Shown piece after piece: positions 11,015-20,990 of a stretch of 63,330 bases of DNA. The notes beneath the pieces were generated by a model, which saw only the letters and a list, made by a program, of their open reading frames with translations, was not told the origin of the DNA and ran no database searches. Within the stretch, counting starts at the first letter, position 1. Every line of letters begins with the position of its first letter. The translations under genes and the position numbers were made by a program. This stretch comes from Bacteroidaceae bacterium (lineage in GTDB: Bacteria; Bacteroidota; Bacteroidia; Bacteroidales; Bacteroidaceae): contig JAFTVE010000029.1 of NCBI GenBank assembly GCA_017465905.1, positions 1 through 63,330 of the forward strand, in the 5' to 3' direction.

Positions 11015-11380
11015 ATGATACAGGTAGAATCCAGACTTACAGTATGTGACAACAGCGGTGCTAAGGAGGCTCTTTGTATTCGCGTTCTCGGCGGTACAAG
11101 AAGACGTTACGCTTCTGTTGGTGATATTATCGTGGTATCCGTGAAGAGCGTTATACCTTCAAGCGATTTGAAGAAGGGTACCGTATCTAAGGCTTTGATT
11201 GTACGTACCAAGAAGGAGATTCGTCGTGCTGATGGATCTTACATCCGTTTTGACGACAACGCATGTGTTCTCCTGAACAACGCAGGTGAGCTTAGAGCAA
11301 GTCGTATCTTTGGACCCGTAGCACGTGAGCTTCGTGCAGTTAACATGAAGGTTGTTTCACTCGCTCCGGAAGTACTCTAA
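11015..11380 (+). CDS. rplN: 50S ribosomal protein L14
   Basis: Interface protein of the 50S subunit, 121 residues, full length. [19 protein letters not shown] at the start and [11 protein letters not shown] near the end identify it. Three bases separate it from rpsQ. Confidence 0.99.
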   Translation: MIQVESRLTVCDNSGAKEALCIRVLGGTRRRYASVGDIIVVSVKSVIPSSDLKKGTVSKALIVRTKKEIRRADGSYIRFDDNACVLLNNAGELRASRIFGPVARELRAVNMKVVSLAPEVL

Positions 11381-11400
11381 TTTATAAAACAGATAAAGTA

Positions 11401-11721
11401 ATGAGTAAGTTACATATTAAGAAAGGTGATACGGTTTATGTAAATGCCGGCGAGAGCAAGGGCAAGACCGGTCGCGTATTGAAGGTGTTGGTTGAGAAAC
11501 AGCGCGCTATCGTAGAAGGCGTTAACATGGTTTCCAAGAGCACTAAGCCTAGCGCAAAGAATCCGCAAGGTGGTATTGTTAAACAAGAAGCGCCTATTCA
11601 CATCTCTAACCTCAACGTTGTTGATCCTAAGACAGGTAAGCCGACACGTATCGGCCGTAAGGTTGGTGCTGATGGCAAGTTAGTACGTGTTTCTAAAAAA
11701 TCAGGAGAGGAGATTAAGTAA
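11401..11721 (+). CDS. rplX: 50S ribosomal protein L24
   Basis: Assembly-initiating 23S rRNA-binding protein with a KOW motif, 106 residues. The KOW region is [20 protein letters not shown], and the [17 protein letters not shown] element follows. Its stop overlaps the rplE start by one base (TAATG). Confidence 0.98.
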   Translation: MSKLHIKKGDTVYVNAGESKGKTGRVLKVLVEKQRAIVEGVNMVSKSTKPSAKNPQGGIVKQEAPIHISNLNVVDPKTGKPTRIGRKVGADGKLVRVSKKSGEEIK

Positions 11722-12278
11722 TGAGTAATACTGCAAGTCTTAAGAAAGAATACAACGAGCGCATTGCGCCCGCTTTGATGAAGCAATTCCAATATTCTTC
11801 ACCCATGCAGGTTCCTGTGTTGAAGAAGATTGTAATCAACCAGGGTTTGGGTATGGCTACACAGGATAAGAAGATTATCGATGTTGCTATCAACGAGATT
11901 ACTGCTATCACCGGTCAGAAGGCTGTAGCTACCATCTCTCGTAAGGACATCGCTAACTTCAAGTTGCGTAAGAAAATGCCCGTTGGTGTAATGGTAACAC
12001 TTCGTCGCGAGAGAATGTACGAGTTCTTGGAGAAATTGGTACGTGTTGCTTTGCCTCGTATCCGTGACTTCAAGGGTATCGAAAGCAAGTTCGATGGTAT
12101 GGGTAACTACTCTTTGGGTATCCAGGAGCAGATTATCTTCCCTGAGATTAACATTGATAGCATTACTCGCATCTTGGGTATGAATATCACTTTCGTAACA
12201 ACGGCTAAGACCGACGAAGAGGGTTATGCTCTTCTCAAGGAGTTCGGTTTGCCTTTTAAGAACGCTAAAAACGACTAA
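11721..12278 (+). CDS. rplE: 50S ribosomal protein L5
   Basis: 5S rRNA-binding protein of the central protuberance, 185 residues. [16 protein letters not shown] and the P-site loop [10 protein letters not shown] are conserved, and [11 protein letters not shown] follows. Translationally coupled to rplX by a one-base overlap. Confidence 0.99.
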   Translation: MSNTASLKKEYNERIAPALMKQFQYSSPMQVPVLKKIVINQGLGMATQDKKIIDVAINEITAITGQKAVATISRKDIANFKLRKKMPVGVMVTLRRERMYEFLEKLVRVALPRIRDFKGIESKFDGMGNYSLGIQEQIIFPEINIDSITRILGMNITFVTTAKTDEEGYALLKEFGLPFKNAKND

Positions 12279-12282
12279 TAGT

Positions 12283-12582
12283 ATGGCAAAAGAATCAATG
12301 AAAGCCCGCGAGGTTAAGCGCGCAAAGATGGTTGCTCGTTACGCTGAGAAGCGTGCTGCTTTGAAGGAGATCGTAAGAACTGGTGATCCTGTAGAGGCTT
12401 ACGAGGCTGCTCAGAAGTTGCAATCTATTCCCAAGAACGCTAACCCCATCCGTTTGCACAACCGTTGCAAGCTGACTGGTCGTCCCAAAGGCTATATCCG
12501 CATGTTTGGTATTTCACGTATCCAATTCCGCGAAATGGCTTCTAAAGGTTTGATTCCCGGTGTAAAGAAGGCTAGCTGGTAA
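12283..12582 (+). CDS. rpsN: 30S ribosomal protein S14 (zinc-free form)
   Basis: Protein of the 30S head, 99 residues from the ATG that gives [13 protein letters not shown]. The frame is open further upstream, but that part lies inside rplE and is not family-like. It is the long form without the two CxxC zinc motifs: only one Cys is present, in [17 protein letters not shown]. Confidence 0.97.
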   Translation: MAKESMKAREVKRAKMVARYAEKRAALKEIVRTGDPVEAYEAAQKLQSIPKNANPIRLHNRCKLTGRPKGYIRMFGISRIQFREMASKGLIPGVKKASW

Positions 12583-12649
12583 GAAGAAAATTCGAGATTG
12601 TTAAATAAATATTGTCAGGAGAGTCCTGATTAATTTAATTAAAAAAACT

Positions 12650-13045
12650 ATGACAGATCCTATTGCAGATTATCTGACGAGGTTGAGAAACGCAATCAGT
12701 GCAAAGCACAGAATTGTAGAGGTTCCTGCCTCAAACTTGAAGAAGGAGATTACTAAGATCCTCTTCGACAAAGGTTACATCTTGAACTACATGTTTGTAG
12801 AAGATGGCCCTCAAGGTACAATCAAGATTGCCTTGAAGTATGATGCCGCTAATAAGGTTAGCGCAATCAAGAAATTGATTAGAGTATCTTCACCCGGTTT
12901 GCGTAAGTACACCGGCTACAAAGATATGCCGAGAGTAATTAACGGATTGGGTATTGCTATTTTATCTACATCCAAAGGTGTAATGACTGACAAGGAAGCT
13001 GCCGATCTGAAGATTGGCGGTGAGGTTCTTTGCTACGTTTATTAA
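12650..13045 (+). CDS. rpsH: 30S ribosomal protein S8
   Basis: 16S rRNA central-domain binding protein, 131 residues. DPIADYLTRLRNA at the start and the conserved C-terminal STSKGVMTDKEA element are present. In E. coli S8 represses the spc operon by binding near rplE; the spacer before this gene (12583-12649) is not obviously similar. Confidence 0.99.
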   Translation: MTDPIADYLTRLRNAISAKHRIVEVPASNLKKEITKILFDKGYILNYMFVEDGPQGTIKIALKYDAANKVSAIKKLIRVSSPGLRKYTGYKDMPRVINGLGIAILSTSKGVMTDKEAADLKIGGEVLCYVY

Positions 13046-13060
13046 TGTGGAGGATTTGCT

Positions 13061-13615
13061 ATGTCTAGAATTGGAAAATTGCCTATCGCTGTTCCCGCAG
13101 GTGTTACAGTAACCCTGAAGGATGATGTGGTTACCGTAAAGGGGCCCAAGGGTGAGTTGAGTCAATATGTAAATCCTCTGATCACTGTTACTATCAATCC
13201 CGGTGAGGTTATTGTAAGTCGTAGCAGCGATGAGAAGCAGGAGCGTGCATTCCACGGATTGTACCGCGCATTGATCAACAACATGGTTGTTGGTGTTTCT
13301 GAAGGTTACAAGAAGGAGCTTGAGCTCGTGGGTGTTGGTTTCCGTGTATCAAACACTGGTAATGTGATGGAGCTCGCTTTGGGTTTCACACACCCCATCT
13401 ACATGGTATTGCCTCCTGAAATCAAGGTTGAGACCAAGACCGAAAGAAATAAGAACCCGCTGATCACATTGGAGTCTTGTGATAAGCAACTGCTTGGTGC
13501 AGTATGCGCTAAGATTCGCTCTTTCCGCAAGCCTGAACCGTACAAGGGCAAGGGTGTTAAGTTTGTTGGTGAGGTTATCCGCAGAAAGTCGGGTAAGTCA
13601 GCCGGCGCTAAGTAA
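13061..13615 (+). CDS. rplF: 50S ribosomal protein L6
   Basis: Protein at the base of the factor-binding stalk, 184 residues. It has the duplicated fold with MSRIGKLPIAVPAGV at the start and the C-terminal motif RSFRKPEPYKGKGV. Confidence 0.99.
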   Translation: MSRIGKLPIAVPAGVTVTLKDDVVTVKGPKGELSQYVNPLITVTINPGEVIVSRSSDEKQERAFHGLYRALINNMVVGVSEGYKKELELVGVGFRVSNTGNVMELALGFTHPIYMVLPPEIKVETKTERNKNPLITLESCDKQLLGAVCAKIRSFRKPEPYKGKGVKFVGEVIRRKSGKSAGAK

Positions 13616-13640
13616 TTAATTCTTTAAAAGAAGTACGATT

Positions 13641-13982
13641 ATGATAACAAAACAAGAAAGACGAATCAAGATTAAATATAGAGTACGTAATAAGATTTCA
13701 GGTACTCTTGCACGTCCTCGTATGACTGTTTTCCGCAGCAATAAGCAGATTTATGTTCAGATTATTGAGGACTTGAATGGCCGCACATTGGCTGCTGCCT
13801 CTTCTTTGGGTATGGAGAAGATGCCTAAGAAAGAGCAGGCTGCTAAGGTAGGTGAGCTCATTGCAAAGAAGGCACAAGAGGCAGGTATCACAACTGTTGT
13901 ATTTGACCGTAACGGATACCTCTATCACGGGAGAGTAAAGGAAGTGGCTGATGCCGCACGTAAAGGTGGACTTAAATTTTAA
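13641..13982 (+). CDS. rplR: 50S ribosomal protein L18
   Basis: 5S rRNA-binding protein, 113 residues. [18 protein letters not shown] and the C-terminal [19 protein letters not shown] are diagnostic. It ends 5 bp before rpsE. Confidence 0.98.
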   Translation: MITKQERRIKIKYRVRNKISGTLARPRMTVFRSNKQIYVQIIEDLNGRTLAAASSLGMEKMPKKEQAAKVGELIAKKAQEAGITTVVFDRNGYLYHGRVKEVADAARKGGLKF

Positions 13983-13987
13983 TCATC

Positions 13988-14500
13988 ATGGCAGTAAATA
14001 AAGTTAAGATAACTAACGATATCGAGTTGAAAGATAGACTCGTTGCTATCAACCGTGTTACTAAGGTAACCAAAGGTGGACGCACTTTCACATTCGCTGC
14101 AATCGTTGTTGTAGGTAATGAGAATGGCGTTATCGGTTGGGGCTTAGGTAAAGCTGGTGAAGTTACTGCTGCTATCTCTAAGGGTGTAGAGGCCGCTAAG
14201 AAGAATCTTGTGCGTGTCCCCATCCTTAAGGGTACTATCCCTCACGAGGTAGAGGTTCGCTTTGGTGGTGCTCAGGTATTCCTGAAGCCTGCATCTGCTG
14301 GTACCGGTGTGGTAGCTGGTGGTGCTATGCGTGCCGTGCTTGAGAGTGTAGGTGTTACTGACGTTTTGGCTAAGTCAAAGGGTTCTTCTAACCCTCACAA
14401 CCTTGTAAAGGCTACTATCAAGGCTTTGGAAGAGTTGCGTGACGCTAGAACCGTAGCTCAGAACAGAGGTATCAGTTTGGAACGTGTATTTAAAGGATAA
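13988..14500 (+). CDS. rpsE: 30S ribosomal protein S5
   Basis: Decoding-fidelity protein of the 30S body, 170 residues, with a dsRBD-like N-terminal half. [20 protein letters not shown] and [10 protein letters not shown] are conserved. A GGAGG sequence directly after its stop serves rpmD and is one of the few strong Shine-Dalgarno sequences in this operon. Confidence 0.99.
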   Translation: MAVNKVKITNDIELKDRLVAINRVTKVTKGGRTFTFAAIVVVGNENGVIGWGLGKAGEVTAAISKGVEAAKKNLVRVPILKGTIPHEVEVRFGGAQVFLKPASAGTGVVAGGAMRAVLESVGVTDVLAKSKGSSNPHNLVKATIKALEELRDARTVAQNRGISLERVFKG

Positions 14501-14512
14501 GGAGGAACAGAA

Positions 14513-14689
14513 ATGGCAACTATTAAAGTAAAGCAAGTAAAAAGTAGAATCGGTGCTCCCGTAGATCAGAAGAGAACTCTCGATGCTCTCGGTTTGCGCA
14601 AGATGAACAAGGTAGTTGAGCATGAAGCTACTCCCTCTATTTTAGGTATGATCAACAAGGTTAAGCACTTGGTTGCAGTTGTTGAGTAA
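14513..14689 (+). CDS. rpmD: 50S ribosomal protein L30
   Basis: Small 50S protein, 58 residues, starting MATIKVKQVKSRIG and containing the family stretch KRTLDALGLRKMNKVVEH. A GGAGG at 14501-14505 lies 7 nt upstream of the ATG. Confidence 0.96.
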   Translation: MATIKVKQVKSRIGAPVDQKRTLDALGLRKMNKVVEHEATPSILGMINKVKHLVAVVE

Positions 14690-14715
14690 TTTAATTAATA
14701 TTAAAGATTACAGTT

Positions 14716-15162
14716 ATGAAATTAAATAGTTTAAAACCTGCTGAAGGCTCAACAAAGACTAGAAAGAGAATTGGCCGTGGTCCCGGTTCTGGCTTGGGTG
14801 GTACTTCTACCCGTGGTCACAAGGGTGCAAAGTCACGTTCTGGTTACTCAAAGAAGATTGGCTTCGAGGGTGGTCAGATGCCTTTGCAGCGCCGCGTTCC
14901 TAAGTTCGGCTTCAAGAATATCAACCGTGTTGAATACAAGGCTATCAATATTGGTGTAATCCAAGCATTGGCTGACGCTCAGAATTTGACAAAGGTTACT
15001 GTTGCTGACCTTATCGCTGCAGGCTTTGTTTCTTCAAAGCATTTGGTAAAGATTCTTGGTAATGGCGAGATTACTTCAAAGCTTGAGGTAGAGGCTCATG
15101 CATTCTCTAAGAGTGCAGTCGCAGCTATCGAGGCTCAGGGTGGTAGCGCAGTAAAACTCTAA
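14716..15162 (+). CDS. rplO: 50S ribosomal protein L15
   Basis: Late-assembly 50S protein, 148 residues. The glycine- and arginine-rich N-terminal arm (RKRIGRGPGSGLGGTSTRG) and FEGGQMPLQRRVPKFGF are diagnostic. The secY frame begins 3 bp after its stop. Confidence 0.99.
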   Translation: MKLNSLKPAEGSTKTRKRIGRGPGSGLGGTSTRGHKGAKSRSGYSKKIGFEGGQMPLQRRVPKFGFKNINRVEYKAINIGVIQALADAQNLTKVTVADLIAAGFVSSKHLVKILGNGEITSKLEVEAHAFSKSAVAAIEAQGGSAVKL

Positions 15163-15165
15163 TTT

Positions 15166-16557
15166 ATGCATCCTTTATTAGTAGTACTAATTATCGTAGC
15201 TGTTCTTGCGCTTTTCGCTTTCTGGAAGCGCAAGGCAGTTATGAATATGTGGAAGATTGAGGACCTGAAGACGAAGATTCTTGTAACCGTTGGTTTCGTT
15301 GCAATCTATCGTTTCGGTGCCCAGATTGTGCTCCCTGGCATTGACCCTGGTATGTTGGTTCAGTTGCGTGAGCAGACTGGTACTGGTCTTCTTTCTCTCC
15401 TTGATATGTTCTCCGGTGGTGCATTCTCCAATGCTTCAGTATTTGCATTGGGTGTGATGCCCTACATCTCTGCATCTATCGTTGTGCAGCTCTTGGGTAT
15501 GGTAATCCCTTACTTCCAGAAGATGCAGCGCGAGGGTGAGAGTGGCCGTAGAAAGATGAATCAGATTACCCGTTATCTGACTATCGGAATTCTTTTGGTT
15601 CAGGGTCCTGCCTACCTTTTGAATCTGCGTTATCAGGCGATGGGTGCTATCAGCGAATCTATCAGCTGGACTACATTCATGATTACTTCTACCATTATTC
15701 TTGCAGCTGGTAGTATGTTTATCCTTTGGTTGGGTGAGCGTATTACTGACAAGGGTCTTGGTAATGGTGTATCATTGATTATCTTGGTTGGTATCATCGC
15801 TCGCTTGCCCGAGGCCTTCGTACAGGAGTTCACCTCTCGTATGGCTTCTCCCGGTGCAGGTGGTCTGATTATGTTCCTTATCGAGATGATAGCTCTTATG
15901 GCTATTATTTGTGGCGCAATCATGCTTGTTCAGGGTGTTCGTAAGGTTCCCGTGCAGTATGCTAAGCAGATGGTAAGCGGTAAGCAGTATGGCGGTGCTC
16001 GCCAGTACATTCCCTTGAAGGTGAATGCTGCTAACGTGATGCCTATCATCTTTGCTCAGGCTATCATGTTCATACCTTTGACATTCATCAATTATGCAAC
16101 AATTGAGAGCGCTCCTGAATGGGTTCGTCTGTTGGTAGATATGAACAGTTGGCTTTATAACCTCATTTTCGCTATCCTGATTATCGCGTTTACGCTGTTC
16201 TACACAGCTATTACCGTTAATCCTACTCAGATGGCTGAGGATATCAAGCGTAACAACGGTTTCATCCCTGGTGTTAAGCCCGGTAAACCCACAGCCGACT
16301 ACCTTGATACTATCATGTCTCGTATCACATGGCCTGGTGCTTTCTTCTTGGCTATTGTGGCTATTCTTCCCTCTTTCGCTTCCCTCTTCGGCGTGAAGGC
16401 AGAGTTTGCTCAGTTCTTTGGTGGTACATCACTCCTTATCTTGGTGGGTGTAGTACTTGATACACTGCAGCAGATTGAGAGCCACTTGCTTATGAGACAC
16501 TATGATGGTTTGTTGAAGACCGGTCGTATTAAAGGCCGTTCAGGTGCTGCCTATTAA
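15166..16557 (+). CDS. secY: Preprotein translocase subunit SecY, with N-terminal extension
   Basis: Central channel of the Sec translocon in the inner membrane. From residue 26 the protein follows the family: MNMWKIEDLKTKIL, the plug region, ten membrane segments, and the cytoplasmic loop RNNGFIPGVKPGKPTADYL. The frame begins 75 bp earlier, 3 bp after rplO, and adds MHPLLVVLIIVAVLALFAFW followed by KRK. That is a convincing extra membrane segment with a positive cytoplasmic side. A start at 15241 would give a conventional SecY but leave a 78-bp gap and no obvious ribosome-binding site. The tight spacing and coherent hydrophobic coding favour the longer form, at moderate certainty. Confidence 0.95.
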   Translation: MHPLLVVLIIVAVLALFAFWKRKAVMNMWKIEDLKTKILVTVGFVAIYRFGAQIVLPGIDPGMLVQLREQTGTGLLSLLDMFSGGAFSNASVFALGVMPYISASIVVQLLGMVIPYFQKMQREGESGRRKMNQITRYLTIGILLVQGPAYLLNLRYQAMGAISESISWTTFMITSTIILAAGSMFILWLGERITDKGLGNGVSLIILVGIIARLPEAFVQEFTSRMASPGAGGLIMFLIEMIALMAIICGAIMLVQGVRKVPVQYAKQMVSGKQYGGARQYIPLKVNAANVMPIIFAQAIMFIPLTFINYATIESAPEWVRLLVDMNSWLYNLIFAILIIAFTLFYTAITVNPTQMAEDIKRNNGFIPGVKPGKPTADYLDTIMSRITWPGAFFLAIVAILPSFASLFGVKAEFAQFFGGTSLLILVGVVLDTLQQIESHLLMRHYDGLLKTGRIKGRSGAAY

Positions 16558-16569
16558 GAATTATTGTAG

Positions 16570-17373
16570 ATGATATTTCTTAAGACACAGGATGAGATAG
16601 AACTACTTCGCCAAAGTAATCTCCTTGTTGGGAGAACTTTGGCGGAGATTGCCAAAATAATCAAGCCGGGTGTTACAACTCGTCAGCTCGATAAGGTTGC
16701 CGAGGAGTTTATCCGTGATAATGGTGCAGAACCTACCTTTAAAGGTTTCCCTCACTACGAACCTGGCTACCCCGCATTCCCTGGTACCTTGTGTACTTCG
16801 GTCAATGATATGATTGTTCATGGCATACCCAATGATATCGAACTGAAGGATGGCGACGTCGTTTCAGTAGATTGTGGAACCTATATGAATGGATTTTGCG
16901 GAGACTCTGCTTATACCTTTTGTGTAGGTGAGGTTTCGGAAGAGGTGAAGGAACTTCTTCGTGTGACCAAGGAAGCGCTCTATTTAGGTATTGAGAATGC
17001 TGTTCACGGCAAGCGCCTGGGCGACATAGGCTACGCTGTACAGAAACATTGTGAGTCGCATGGCTACGGTGTAGTACGCGAGTTTGTCGGTCATGGTATT
17101 GGTCGTGACATGCATGAGGATCCCCAAGTGCCCAACTATGGTAGCCGTGGTCGTGGTACACTGCTCAAGCAAGGCATGTGTATAGCCATTGAGCCAATGA
17201 TAACCCAGGGTAGCCGTAAGATTAAGTGGCACAATGATGGTTGGGGCGTTTCTACCGCTGATGGCAAGTGTGCTGCTCACTTTGAGCACACCGTTGCTGT
17301 AGGCATGGGTAAGGCAGATATTCTGTCTTCGTTCGAGTTTGTTGAGGAAGTATTACGAAATAAAGAAATTTAA
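16570..17373 (+). CDS. map: Type I methionine aminopeptidase
   Basis: Removes the initiator methionine from nascent proteins, 267 residues. The five metal ligands fall in [18 protein letters not shown] (two Asp), [12 protein letters not shown] (His), IAIEPMIT (Glu) and FEHTVAVG (Glu). It stands between secY and infA, a common arrangement in this phylum, and one base separates it from infA. Confidence 0.98.
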   Translation: MIFLKTQDEIELLRQSNLLVGRTLAEIAKIIKPGVTTRQLDKVAEEFIRDNGAEPTFKGFPHYEPGYPAFPGTLCTSVNDMIVHGIPNDIELKDGDVVSVDCGTYMNGFCGDSAYTFCVGEVSEEVKELLRVTKEALYLGIENAVHGKRLGDIGYAVQKHCESHGYGVVREFVGHGIGRDMHEDPQVPNYGSRGRGTLLKQGMCIAIEPMITQGSRKIKWHNDGWGVSTADGKCAAHFEHTVAVGMGKADILSSFEFVEEVLRNKEI

Positions 17374-17374
17374 T

Positions 17375-17593
17375 ATGGCAAAGCAGACAGCTATTGAACA
17401 AGATGGTACCATTGTAGAGGCATTGTCCAATGCAATGTTCCGCGTTGAGTTGGAGAACGGACATGAGATTACCGCTCACATTTCAGGAAAGATGCGTATG
17501 CACTACATCAAGATCCTTCCTGGCGACCGTGTGAAGGTTGAAATGTCTCCGTATGACCTTACAAAAGGTAGAATCAGTTTCAGATATAAATAA
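17375..17593 (+). CDS. infA: Translation initiation factor IF-1
   Basis: OB-fold factor that occupies the A site during initiation, 72 residues. The start giving [19 protein letters not shown] is the family start; the frame stays open 12 codons upstream, inside map, but that extension is not family-like. [14 protein letters not shown] and [17 protein letters not shown] are diagnostic. Confidence 0.98.
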   Translation: MAKQTAIEQDGTIVEALSNAMFRVELENGHEITAHISGKMRMHYIKILPGDRVKVEMSPYDLTKGRISFRYK

Positions 17594-17607
17594 AACAAAA
17601 TACGAAT

Positions 17608-17724
17608 ATGAAAGTAAGAGCATCATTGAAAAAACGTTCCGCAGATTGCAAAATTGTTAGACGTCACGGAACTTTGTATGTTATTAACAAGAAAAATCCT
17701 AAGGAAAAGCAACGTCAAGGATAA
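17608..17724 (+). CDS. rpmJ: 50S ribosomal protein L36 (zinc-free form)
   Basis: Smallest 50S protein, 38 residues: [10 protein letters not shown] at the start and KEKQRQG at the end. The zinc-binding form has three Cys and one His. Here only Cys14 remains; the other Cys positions are Ser and Asn, so it is a C-minus form. Fifteen bases separate it from infA. Confidence 0.95.
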   Translation: MKVRASLKKRSADCKIVRRHGTLYVINKKNPKEKQRQG

Positions 17725-17732
17725 TTTTTTAG

Positions 17733-17740
17733 TAATTTTG
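17733..17740 (+). promoter_or_regulatory. Possible internal -7 element before rpsM
   Basis: TAATTTTG fits TAnnTTTG and lies 20 bp upstream of the rpsM start, inside an AT-rich gap. No TTG lies 19-21 bp upstream, so this may be a weak internal promoter or chance. Confidence 0.25.
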
Positions 17741-17759
17741 CAGAAAATTTAGAAAATAT

Positions 17760-18140
17760 ATGGCTATAAGAATTGCTGGAGTAGACATACCTCAGAATAA
17801 AAGAGGTGAAATTGCACTGACCTATATCTATGGTATTGGTCGCAGCAGTGCAAACCAGATCTTGGAGAAGGCTGGTGTAGATAAGGATGTTAAGGTAAAG
17901 GACTGGACCGATGATATGGCAGCTGCTGTCCGTGAGGTTATCAGCGCCGAGTTCAAGGTAGAAGGTGATCTTCGCTCAGAGGTTCAGCTCAACATCAAGC
18001 GTTTGATGGATATCGGTTGCTACCGTGGTGTCCGTCATCGTATTGGCTTGCCTGTTCGTGGTCAAAGCACAAAGAACAATGCCCGTACACGTAAGGGTCG
18101 CAAGAAAACTGTTGCTAACAAGAAGAAAGCCACAAAGTAA
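17760..18140 (+). CDS. rpsM: 30S ribosomal protein S13
   Basis: Head protein that bridges to the 50S subunit and touches P-site tRNA, 126 residues. ARIAGVDIP-like start ([17 protein letters not shown]), a helix-two-turn-helix segment and the basic C-terminal tail [17 protein letters not shown] are present. Confidence 0.99.
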   Translation: MAIRIAGVDIPQNKRGEIALTYIYGIGRSSANQILEKAGVDKDVKVKDWTDDMAAAVREVISAEFKVEGDLRSEVQLNIKRLMDIGCYRGVRHRIGLPVRGQSTKNNARTRKGRKKTVANKKKATK

Positions 18141-18164
18141 GAATTAAAAGTTGAAATATAAACT

Positions 18165-18554
18165 ATGGCAAAAAAATCAGTCGTAACAAAGAAAAGAAAT
18201 GTGAAGGTTGATGCAATCGGACAGCTTCATGTTCATTCATCATTCAACAACATTATTGTTTCGCTTGCTAACAGTGAAGGCGAGGTTATCTCTTGGTCTT
18301 CGGCAGGTAAGATGGGATTCCGTGGTTCTAAGAAGAACACACCGTATGCAGCCCAGATGGCAGCAGAGGATTGCGCTAAGGTTGCTTACGACCTTGGCTT
18401 GAGAAAGGTTAAGGCTTATGTAAAGGGTCCTGGTAACGGACGTGAGTCTGCTATCCGCTCGGTACATGGAGCAGGTATTGAGGTTATGGAAATTGTTGAC
18501 GTTACACCGCTGCCCCACAACGGTTGTCGTCCTCCTAAGAGAAGAAAAGTATAA
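18165..18554 (+). CDS. rpsK: 30S ribosomal protein S11
   Basis: Platform protein of the 30S subunit, 129 residues. [18 protein letters not shown] near the N-terminus and the C-terminal [17 protein letters not shown] are diagnostic. The Asn-Gly in the tail is the site that can isomerise to isoaspartate in other species. Confidence 0.99.
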   Translation: MAKKSVVTKKRNVKVDAIGQLHVHSSFNNIIVSLANSEGEVISWSSAGKMGFRGSKKNTPYAAQMAAEDCAKVAYDLGLRKVKAYVKGPGNGRESAIRSVHGAGIEVMEIVDVTPLPHNGCRPPKRRKV

Positions 18555-18674
18555 AATAACCTATTCGCGACCGACATTCTGTATTGTTTTTTTGGATTGT
18601 ACTCTTCCTATCTGCAATCGCGGCTGTAAGCAATGCTGAATGAACGTTGAGAATGCTAAATTGAAAATAGAAAA

Positions 18675-19283
18675 ATGGCAAGATATACAGGACCAAAAAC
18701 AAAGATTGCCCGTAGATTTGGTGAGCCTATCTTCGGACCTGATAAGATTTTAGCTAAGAGAAACTTCCCTCCCGGCCAGCACGGTAACAACAAGCGTCGC
18801 AAGACCTCTGAGTACGGTGTCATGTTGGCTGAGAAGCAGAAGGCTAAGTACACATACGGTGTTTTGGAGCGTCAGTTCCGCAATCTGTTTGACCATGCAG
18901 CCCGTAAGAACGGTATTACCGGTGTTATCCTTCTCCAGAGTCTTGAGTCACGTCTCGACAATGTAGTATATCGTCTGGGTATCGCTCCCACTCGTGCTGC
19001 TGCTCGTCAGCTTGTATCACACAAGCACATCGTGCTCAACGGTAAGGTTGTTAACATCCCCTCTTGCGCTGTTAAGCCCGGTGATGTTGTAGGTGTTCGC
19101 GAGAAGTCTAAGTCTCTTGAGGTGATTGAGGCTGCTTTGGCTGGTTTCAACCACAGCAAGTATCCTTGGATTGAGTGGGACGAGTCTTTGAAGGCTGGTA
19201 AGTTCCTCCACGTTCCCGCACGTGAGGATATCCCTGAGAACATCAAGGAGCAACTGATTGTAGAATTGTACTCTAAAAATTAA
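18675..19283 (+). CDS. rpsD: 30S ribosomal protein S4
   Basis: Primary 16S rRNA-binding assembly protein, 202 residues. The N-terminal region lacks the zinc Cys cluster of some homologues. The S4 RNA-binding domain contains [20 protein letters not shown] and [17 protein letters not shown]. In E. coli S4 represses the alpha operon; a 120-bp spacer separates this gene from rpsK. Confidence 0.99.
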   Translation: MARYTGPKTKIARRFGEPIFGPDKILAKRNFPPGQHGNNKRRKTSEYGVMLAEKQKAKYTYGVLERQFRNLFDHAARKNGITGVILLQSLESRLDNVVYRLGIAPTRAAARQLVSHKHIVLNGKVVNIPSCAVKPGDVVGVREKSKSLEVIEAALAGFNHSKYPWIEWDESLKAGKFLHVPAREDIPENIKEQLIVELYSKN

Positions 19284-19293
19284 TAATTTATTC

Positions 19294-20286
19294 ATGGCGA
19301 TATTAGCATTTCAAAAACCTGATAAGGTTATAATGTTGGAGTCTGACTCGAAGTTTGGTAAGTTCGAGTTCCGTCCCTTGGAGCCTGGTTTCGGTATTAC
19401 AATCGGTAATGCTCTCCGTCGCATTCTCCTCTCTTCATTGGAGGGTTATGCTATCAATACTATCAAGATTGAGGGTGTTGAGCATGAGTTTGCAACAGTA
19501 CCAGGTGTAAAGGAAGATGTTACCAACATTATCTTGAATCTGAAGCAAGTTCGATTCAAGCAGATTGTAGATGAAGTTGAGACGGAAAAGGTTAGTATTA
19601 CCGTTGAAAACGTAACCGAATTCAAGGCTGGCGATATAGGCAAGTGCTTGAGTGGATTTGAAGTGTTAAATCCTGAATTGGTTATTTGCCGTTTAGATTC
19701 AAAAGCTACTATGGAGATAGAGCTTACTATCAACAAGGGCCGTGGCTATGTCCCCTCAGAGGAGAACCGTCAGTTCTGCACTGAGATCAACTCGATTCCC
19801 GTTGACTCTATCTACACTCCGATACGTAATGTCAAGTATGCTATCGAGCAGTATCGTGTCGAGCAGAAGACCGACTACGACAAGCTCGTACTTGAGATAT
19901 CTACCGATGGTTCCATCCACCCGAAGGATGCCTTGAAGGAGGCTGCCAAGATTCTTATCCATCACTTCATGCTGTTCTCTGACGAGAAGATTACTCTCGA
20001 GGATTCAGAGTTCGATGCAAATGAAGAGTTTGATGAGGAGATTCTCCACATGCGTCAGTTGCTCAAGACCAAGTTGACCGACATGAACCTCTCAGTTCGT
20101 GCTCTCAACTGCTTGAAGGCTGCTGAGGTTGACACTCTTGGCGATCTTGTTCAGTTCAACAAGACCGACCTTCTCAAGTTCCGCAACTTCGGAAAGAAAT
20201 CGCTCACCGAGCTTGATGATTTGCTCGAGAGTCTGAATCTGTCGTTTGGAACTGATATTAGTAAATACAAATTAGATAAAGAATAA
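19294..20286 (+). CDS. rpoA: DNA-directed RNA polymerase subunit alpha
   Basis: Scaffold and activator-contact subunit of RNA polymerase, 330 residues. The N-terminal dimerisation domain includes [20 protein letters not shown]. The C-terminal domain begins near residue 265 ([21 protein letters not shown]) and ends in the helix-hairpin-helix [17 protein letters not shown]. It is 10 bp after rpsD and 5 bp before rplQ. Confidence 0.99.
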   Translation: MAILAFQKPDKVIMLESDSKFGKFEFRPLEPGFGITIGNALRRILLSSLEGYAINTIKIEGVEHEFATVPGVKEDVTNIILNLKQVRFKQIVDEVETEKVSITVENVTEFKAGDIGKCLSGFEVLNPELVICRLDSKATMEIELTINKGRGYVPSEENRQFCTEINSIPVDSIYTPIRNVKYAIEQYRVEQKTDYDKLVLEISTDGSIHPKDALKEAAKILIHHFMLFSDEKITLEDSEFDANEEFDEEILHMRQLLKTKLTDMNLSVRALNCLKAAEVDTLGDLVQFNKTDLLKFRNFGKKSLTELDDLLESLNLSFGTDISKYKLDKE

Positions 20287-20291
20287 TTGAA

Positions 20292-20777
20292 ATGAGACAC
20301 AATAAGAAATTCAATCATCTGGGTCGTACTGCATCCCACAGAAGTGCAATGCTTGCAAACATGGCATGCTCTCTGATCAAGCACAAAAGAATCACTACGA
20401 CTCTCGCAAAGGCCAAAGCACTGAAGAAGTACGTTGAGCCTCTGATTACCAAGTCAAAGAACGACACTACCAACTCTCGTCGTGTAGTATTCAGCTATCT
20501 GCAGGACAAGTATGCTGTTACCGAGCTCTTCAAGGAGATCGCCGTTAAGGTTGGCGACCGTCCCGGTGGCTACACACGTATCATCAAGCTTGGCTCACGT
20601 ATGAGCGACGCTGCTCCTATGGCGTTCATCGAGCTCGTTGACTACAATGAGAATATGGCTAAGGTTGCCAAGAAGGCTACTCGTACCCGTCGTTCTAAGA
20701 AGAGCGCAGCAGCTGCTCCGGCTGTTGAGGCACCTGCTACCGAGGCTCCCGCAGCTGAGGAAGCAAAGGCAGAATAA
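20292..20777 (+). CDS. rplQ: 50S ribosomal protein L17
   Basis: Last gene of the translation block, 161 residues. [20 protein letters not shown] and the [16 protein letters not shown] motif are family hallmarks. A low-complexity tail rich in Ala, Pro and Glu follows a basic RTRRSKK stretch; similar tails are common in Bacteroidetes L17. Confidence 0.99.
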   Translation: MRHNKKFNHLGRTASHRSAMLANMACSLIKHKRITTTLAKAKALKKYVEPLITKSKNDTTNSRRVVFSYLQDKYAVTELFKEIAVKVGDRPGGYTRIIKLGSRMSDAAPMAFIELVDYNENMAKVAKKATRTRRSKKSAAAAPAVEAPATEAPAAEEAKAE

Positions 20778-20798
20778 TTCATTTATAGCTATATTAAG

Positions 20799-20836
20799 GT
20801 TTGGGCGCAACGTGAGTTGCGCCCAAACTGTTTTTA
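20799..20836 (+). terminator. Strong hairpin terminator after rplQ
   Basis: A perfect 13-bp stem (GTTTGGGCGCAAC, 20799-20811, with 20816-20828) encloses a 4-nt GTGA loop and is followed by TGTTTTTA. It ends the ribosomal operon. Being symmetrical, it may also stop leftward transcription from vapE. Confidence 0.9.
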
Positions 20837-20845
20837 TACCTCTCT

Positions 20846-20915
20846 CAGGTGAAAAAAGTTCATTTTTGGGGTGGCATGGCAGCGAGAGCGCTGCAACGTT
20901 GACGTTAACGATAAC
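20846..20915 (+). repeat. Left 70-bp inverted repeat flanking the vapE unit
   Basis: This stretch is the reverse complement of 22748-22818, with about six mismatches and one gap by eye, near 90% identity. It begins CAGGTGAAAAAAGTT, contains a perfect hairpin, GCAGCG/CGCTGC with an AGAG loop (20879-20894), and ends in the hexamers GTTGAC GTTAAC GATAAC (20898-20915). It starts 10 bp after the terminator of the ribosomal operon. Confidence 0.85.
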
Positions 20916-20958
20916 TTTCATCTTTGACTTCAGCCCCTACGGGCGTCGACCTTCGGTT

Positions 20959-20990
20959 CAACTATCATCTTTCAACTATCATCTTTCAAC
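20959..20990 (+). repeat. 14-bp tandem repeat (two units plus partial)
   Basis: CAACTATCATCTTT occurs at 20959-20972 and 20973-20986, followed by a partial third copy CAAC. The 14-bp period is twice seven, matching the heptamer repeats elsewhere in the window. It overlaps the last codon region of vapE by one base only. Confidence 0.8.
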
